This document shows, piece by piece, positions 62,504 through 64,000 of a stretch of 64,000 nucleotides of DNA (positions are counted from its first letter, which is position 1; every line of letters begins with the position of its first letter). Below the pieces are notes generated by a model, which did not search any database, had not been told where the DNA came from, and worked only from the letters and a program-made list of their open reading frames with translations. Source of the DNA: Kingdonia uniflora (lineage: Eukaryota; Streptophyta; Magnoliopsida; Ranunculales; Circaeasteraceae); contig JACGCM010002742.1 in assembly GCA_014058105.1 (NCBI GenBank), positions 434,001 to 498,000 of the forward strand, written 5' to 3'. The position numbers and the translations under genes were made by a program.

Positions 62504-63660
62504 AACCTCTTTAAAATGATCCAACCTCTCAAACGACTTTCCGCCAGCAAGGCTTCTCTGAATAGCGATCTAAAGCATCTGTGAGGTACAAAATTGGTAT
62601 CGGTTATAAATTCAAACCGGGATTATAGCGATCCATTTGGTAACAATCCTAGAAAAATTTTTGTCTAAACGAAATACTTAAAAAATATCCAAACTCACAA
62701 ACGAGCTGCTGGTAGCGAAACTTCCCCGAATTGCGATATAAAACATCGGAAAGGTGCGAAATCCATACCGGTCAAAAATTCAAATCGGGAGTATATTGAT
62801 TCTTTTAGAGGCATTCCTAGCATGTTCTCAGGTATGACAAAACTCATAAAAGCGATCGAACCTCTCAAATGAGTTGTCGGTAGCCAAGCTTCTCCGAATT
62901 TTGATTTAAAGCACTGGAGAGGTACAAAATCCATTATTTTCTGAAACACAAACCGGGAGTATTGCAATTCATTTGGGAACAATCCTGGCATGTTGTCGGG
63001 CGATACAAAACTCTTAAAAATAATCCAATCTCACAAATGTGTTACCTGCTGCAAAGCTTCACCGAATTACGATCTAAAGCATCATAGAGGTACGAAATCT
63101 GTACCGGACAAAAATTCAAACCGGCAGTATTGCGATTCATTTTGTAACTATTTGTGCATGTATTTGGTCGAAGTAGAACTATAAAAAATGATCCAAACTC
63201 TCAAACGACTAACCAGTTGAGAAGCTTCTATGAATAGTGATCTAAAGCATCGCAGAGGTACGAAATCCGATCGGTCAAAAAATTAAACTGGGAGTATTGT
63301 AATTCATTTAGGAAATATCCTATTATGGATTTTGCTGAAACAAAACACATAACAACGATCCAACCTAACGAACGACTTGCCGGTAGCTAACCTTCTCTGA
63401 ATAGCGATCTAAAGCATCGTAGAGGTACAAAATCTGTACCTGTAAAAAATTCAAACCGGGATTATTGCGATTCATTTGGTAATAATCCTAACATATTGAC
63501 AGTCAAAATCAAAAACTTAAATATGATCCAACCCCTCTAATGACTTGTCGGTAGCCAAGCTTCTCAAAATTGCGATCTAAAGCATCGGAGAGGTACAAAA
63601 TCAGTACAGGTCAAAAATTCAAACCGGGAGTATTGCAATTAATTTGGTAACTATCCTAGC
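62504..63660 (+). repeat. 8-mer A-B-C-D-H-K-I, interrupted in I
   Basis: Starts: 62504 (A), 62672 (B), 62840 (C), 63008 (D), 63176 (H), 63343 (K), 63511 (I). By order this opens a third 8+6+6 unit. I is broken after CTATCCTAGCATGG near 63,664, so J and A2 are missing. Confidence 0.8.
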
Positions 63661-64000
63661 ATGGCGATTTAAACGACCTCTCAAACGACCTCTCAAAAAT
63701 TCAAACCGGGAGTATTCCAAAATGAACCGACCTCTCAAACGACTTGCCGCCGGCAAAGCTTCTCGGAATGGCGATTTAAAGCATCGGAAAGGTACGAAAC
63801 CTATACCGGTCAAAAGTTCATACAGGGAGTATTGCGATTCATATGGTAACTATCCGAGCATGCATTTGGTCAAAGTGAAACTCTTAAAAATTATCCAACC
63901 TTTCAAACAACTTGACGGTAGCCAAGCTTCGCAGAATTGTAAATCTTAAGCATCGGAAAGGTACAAAATCTGTACTGGTCTAAAATGTAAACCTGGAGTA
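63661..64000 (+). repeat. Breakpoint region, then A/D hybrid and partial E
   Basis: After 63,664 comes GCGATTT, then two 12-base AAACGACCTCTC units (63,671-63,682 and 63,683-63,694), then CAAACCGGGAGTATTCC, and from about 63,715 an A-like body (GACTTGCCGCCGGCAAAGC) that ends as D (CTATCCGAGCATG). E starts at 63,878 and runs off the right edge. The array continues beyond the window. Confidence 0.8.
63671..63694 (+). repeat. 12-bp tandem duplication, two exact units
   Basis: AAACGACCTCTC occurs twice back to back and a third, diverged copy lies at about 63,726 (ACCGACCTCTCAAACGAC). The unit is the CTCTCAAACGAC segment present in most monomers, here out of place. It suggests slippage at a recombination joint. 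Confidence 0.85.

Larger units (their letters stand above)
1..64000 (+). repeat. 168-bp satellite array filling the window
   Basis: The AAACTC-like box recurs every 167-168 bases (for example 6, 174, 341, 509, 677) to the end of the window, always in the same orientation. Twelve types are separable by short signatures. A: GACTTGCCGCCAGCAAAGC. A2: AAACTCATTAAATTGATCC and CATCTTTGAGGAACG. B: GAGTTGCTGGTAGCGAA and GTTGTCAGGCATG. C: GAATTACTATCTAAAGCA and GTTGTCGGGCGATAC. D: CTCAAACGTGTTGCCGG and CTATCCGAGCATG. E: TTCTCAGAATTGTAATC and CAAACCTGGAG. F: CCTATCGAACGACTTGCC and GGTCAGAAGTTC. G: GATCCAAACTCTCAAACG and AGCGATTTAAAGC. H: CTCAAACGACTTACCGG and GTCAAAAAATCAAACC. K: F-like start, tail ATATTGACAGTCAAAAC. 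I: AATATGATCCAACCTCTC and GCCGGCAGCCAAGC. J: CCAACCTGTCAAACGACT and GAGAGGTTCGAAATCC. A centromeric or pericentromeric role is inferred from class only. The plus strand is arbitrary. Confidence 0.97.

Noticed and set aside
1..64000. CRISPR-like array of direct repeats
   Set aside because: The repeated unit is the whole 168-bp period with no unique spacers, and neighbouring units are alike along their full length.
1..64000. CENP-B box (pattern NTTCGNNNNANNCGGGN)
   Set aside because: Monomers have AATTCAAACCGGGA, which matches the CGGGA end, but the TTCG at the required distance is AAAA. No full match was found on either strand when I checked the consensus types.
1..64000. Known satellites: human alpha satellite, Arabidopsis CEN180, maize CentC
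   Set aside because: The period is near that of alpha satellite, but sequence signatures I know for these families are absent. No species is assigned.
1..64000. tRNA, rRNA, promoters or terminators
   Set aside because: No cloverleaf or rRNA-like sequence was seen, and any A/T-rich box recurs in every monomer, so it has no specific meaning here.

Overview
The whole window is one uninterrupted head-to-tail satellite DNA array. The monomer is about 168 bp, and roughly 385 full or partial monomers run in the same orientation from the first base to the last. I see no protein-coding gene, RNA gene, transposable element, CRISPR array or non-repetitive flank. Many short open frames exist only because 168 = 3 x 56, so a frame that is open in the monomer stays open across neighbouring monomers.

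Such an array points to eukaryotic constitutive heterochromatin, most simply a centromeric or pericentromeric block and less likely a subtelomeric one. A monomer near 168 bp organised into multi-monomer higher-order repeats (HORs) is known from centromeres of both plants and animals. I do not recognise the sequence. It is not human alpha satellite, Arabidopsis CEN180 or maize CentC as I know them, so the species is left open.

For annotation each monomer is started at its AAACTC-like box, and twelve monomer types are named by their own short signatures: A, A2, B, C, D, E, F, G, H, K, I, J. A to F are ordered A-B-C-D-E-F in the basic 6-mer HOR (about 1,008 bp). A-B-C-G is a 4-mer HOR (about 670 bp). 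A(or A2)-B-C-D-H-K-I-J is an 8-mer HOR (about 1,344 bp).

Layout: 1-20,900 is a mosaic of 4-mers with scattered 6-mers, including diverged 2.66-kb and 2.35-kb larger duplications. 20,900-30,600 is mostly 6-mers, with a 10-monomer unit tandemly duplicated at 27,028-30,457. 30,600-44,300 mixes 8-mers, 6-mers and a few 4-mers. 44,312-58,978 is a nearly pure run of a 6-mer that begins with A2 (A2-B-C-D-E-F), including the freshest tandem copies in the window (47,667-49,679). 59,142-63,660 returns to the 8+6+6 pattern also seen at 40,022-43,324, suggesting a 20-monomer super-repeat of about 3.36 kb.

Departures from the regular array are short: deletions inside monomers, hybrid monomers formed by recombination between types, one 104-bp scrambled insertion with an 18-bp tandem repeat (about 2,735-2,880), a perfect 10-bp-stem hairpin (21,205-21,231), a 12-base inversion (30,951-30,962), and small local duplications at 37,761-37,882 and 63,671-63,694. 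These look like marks of unequal crossover, gene conversion and replication template switching. I found nothing that supports a gene system. The interest lies in the repeat architecture. All type assignments and counts were made by eye, without alignment software.
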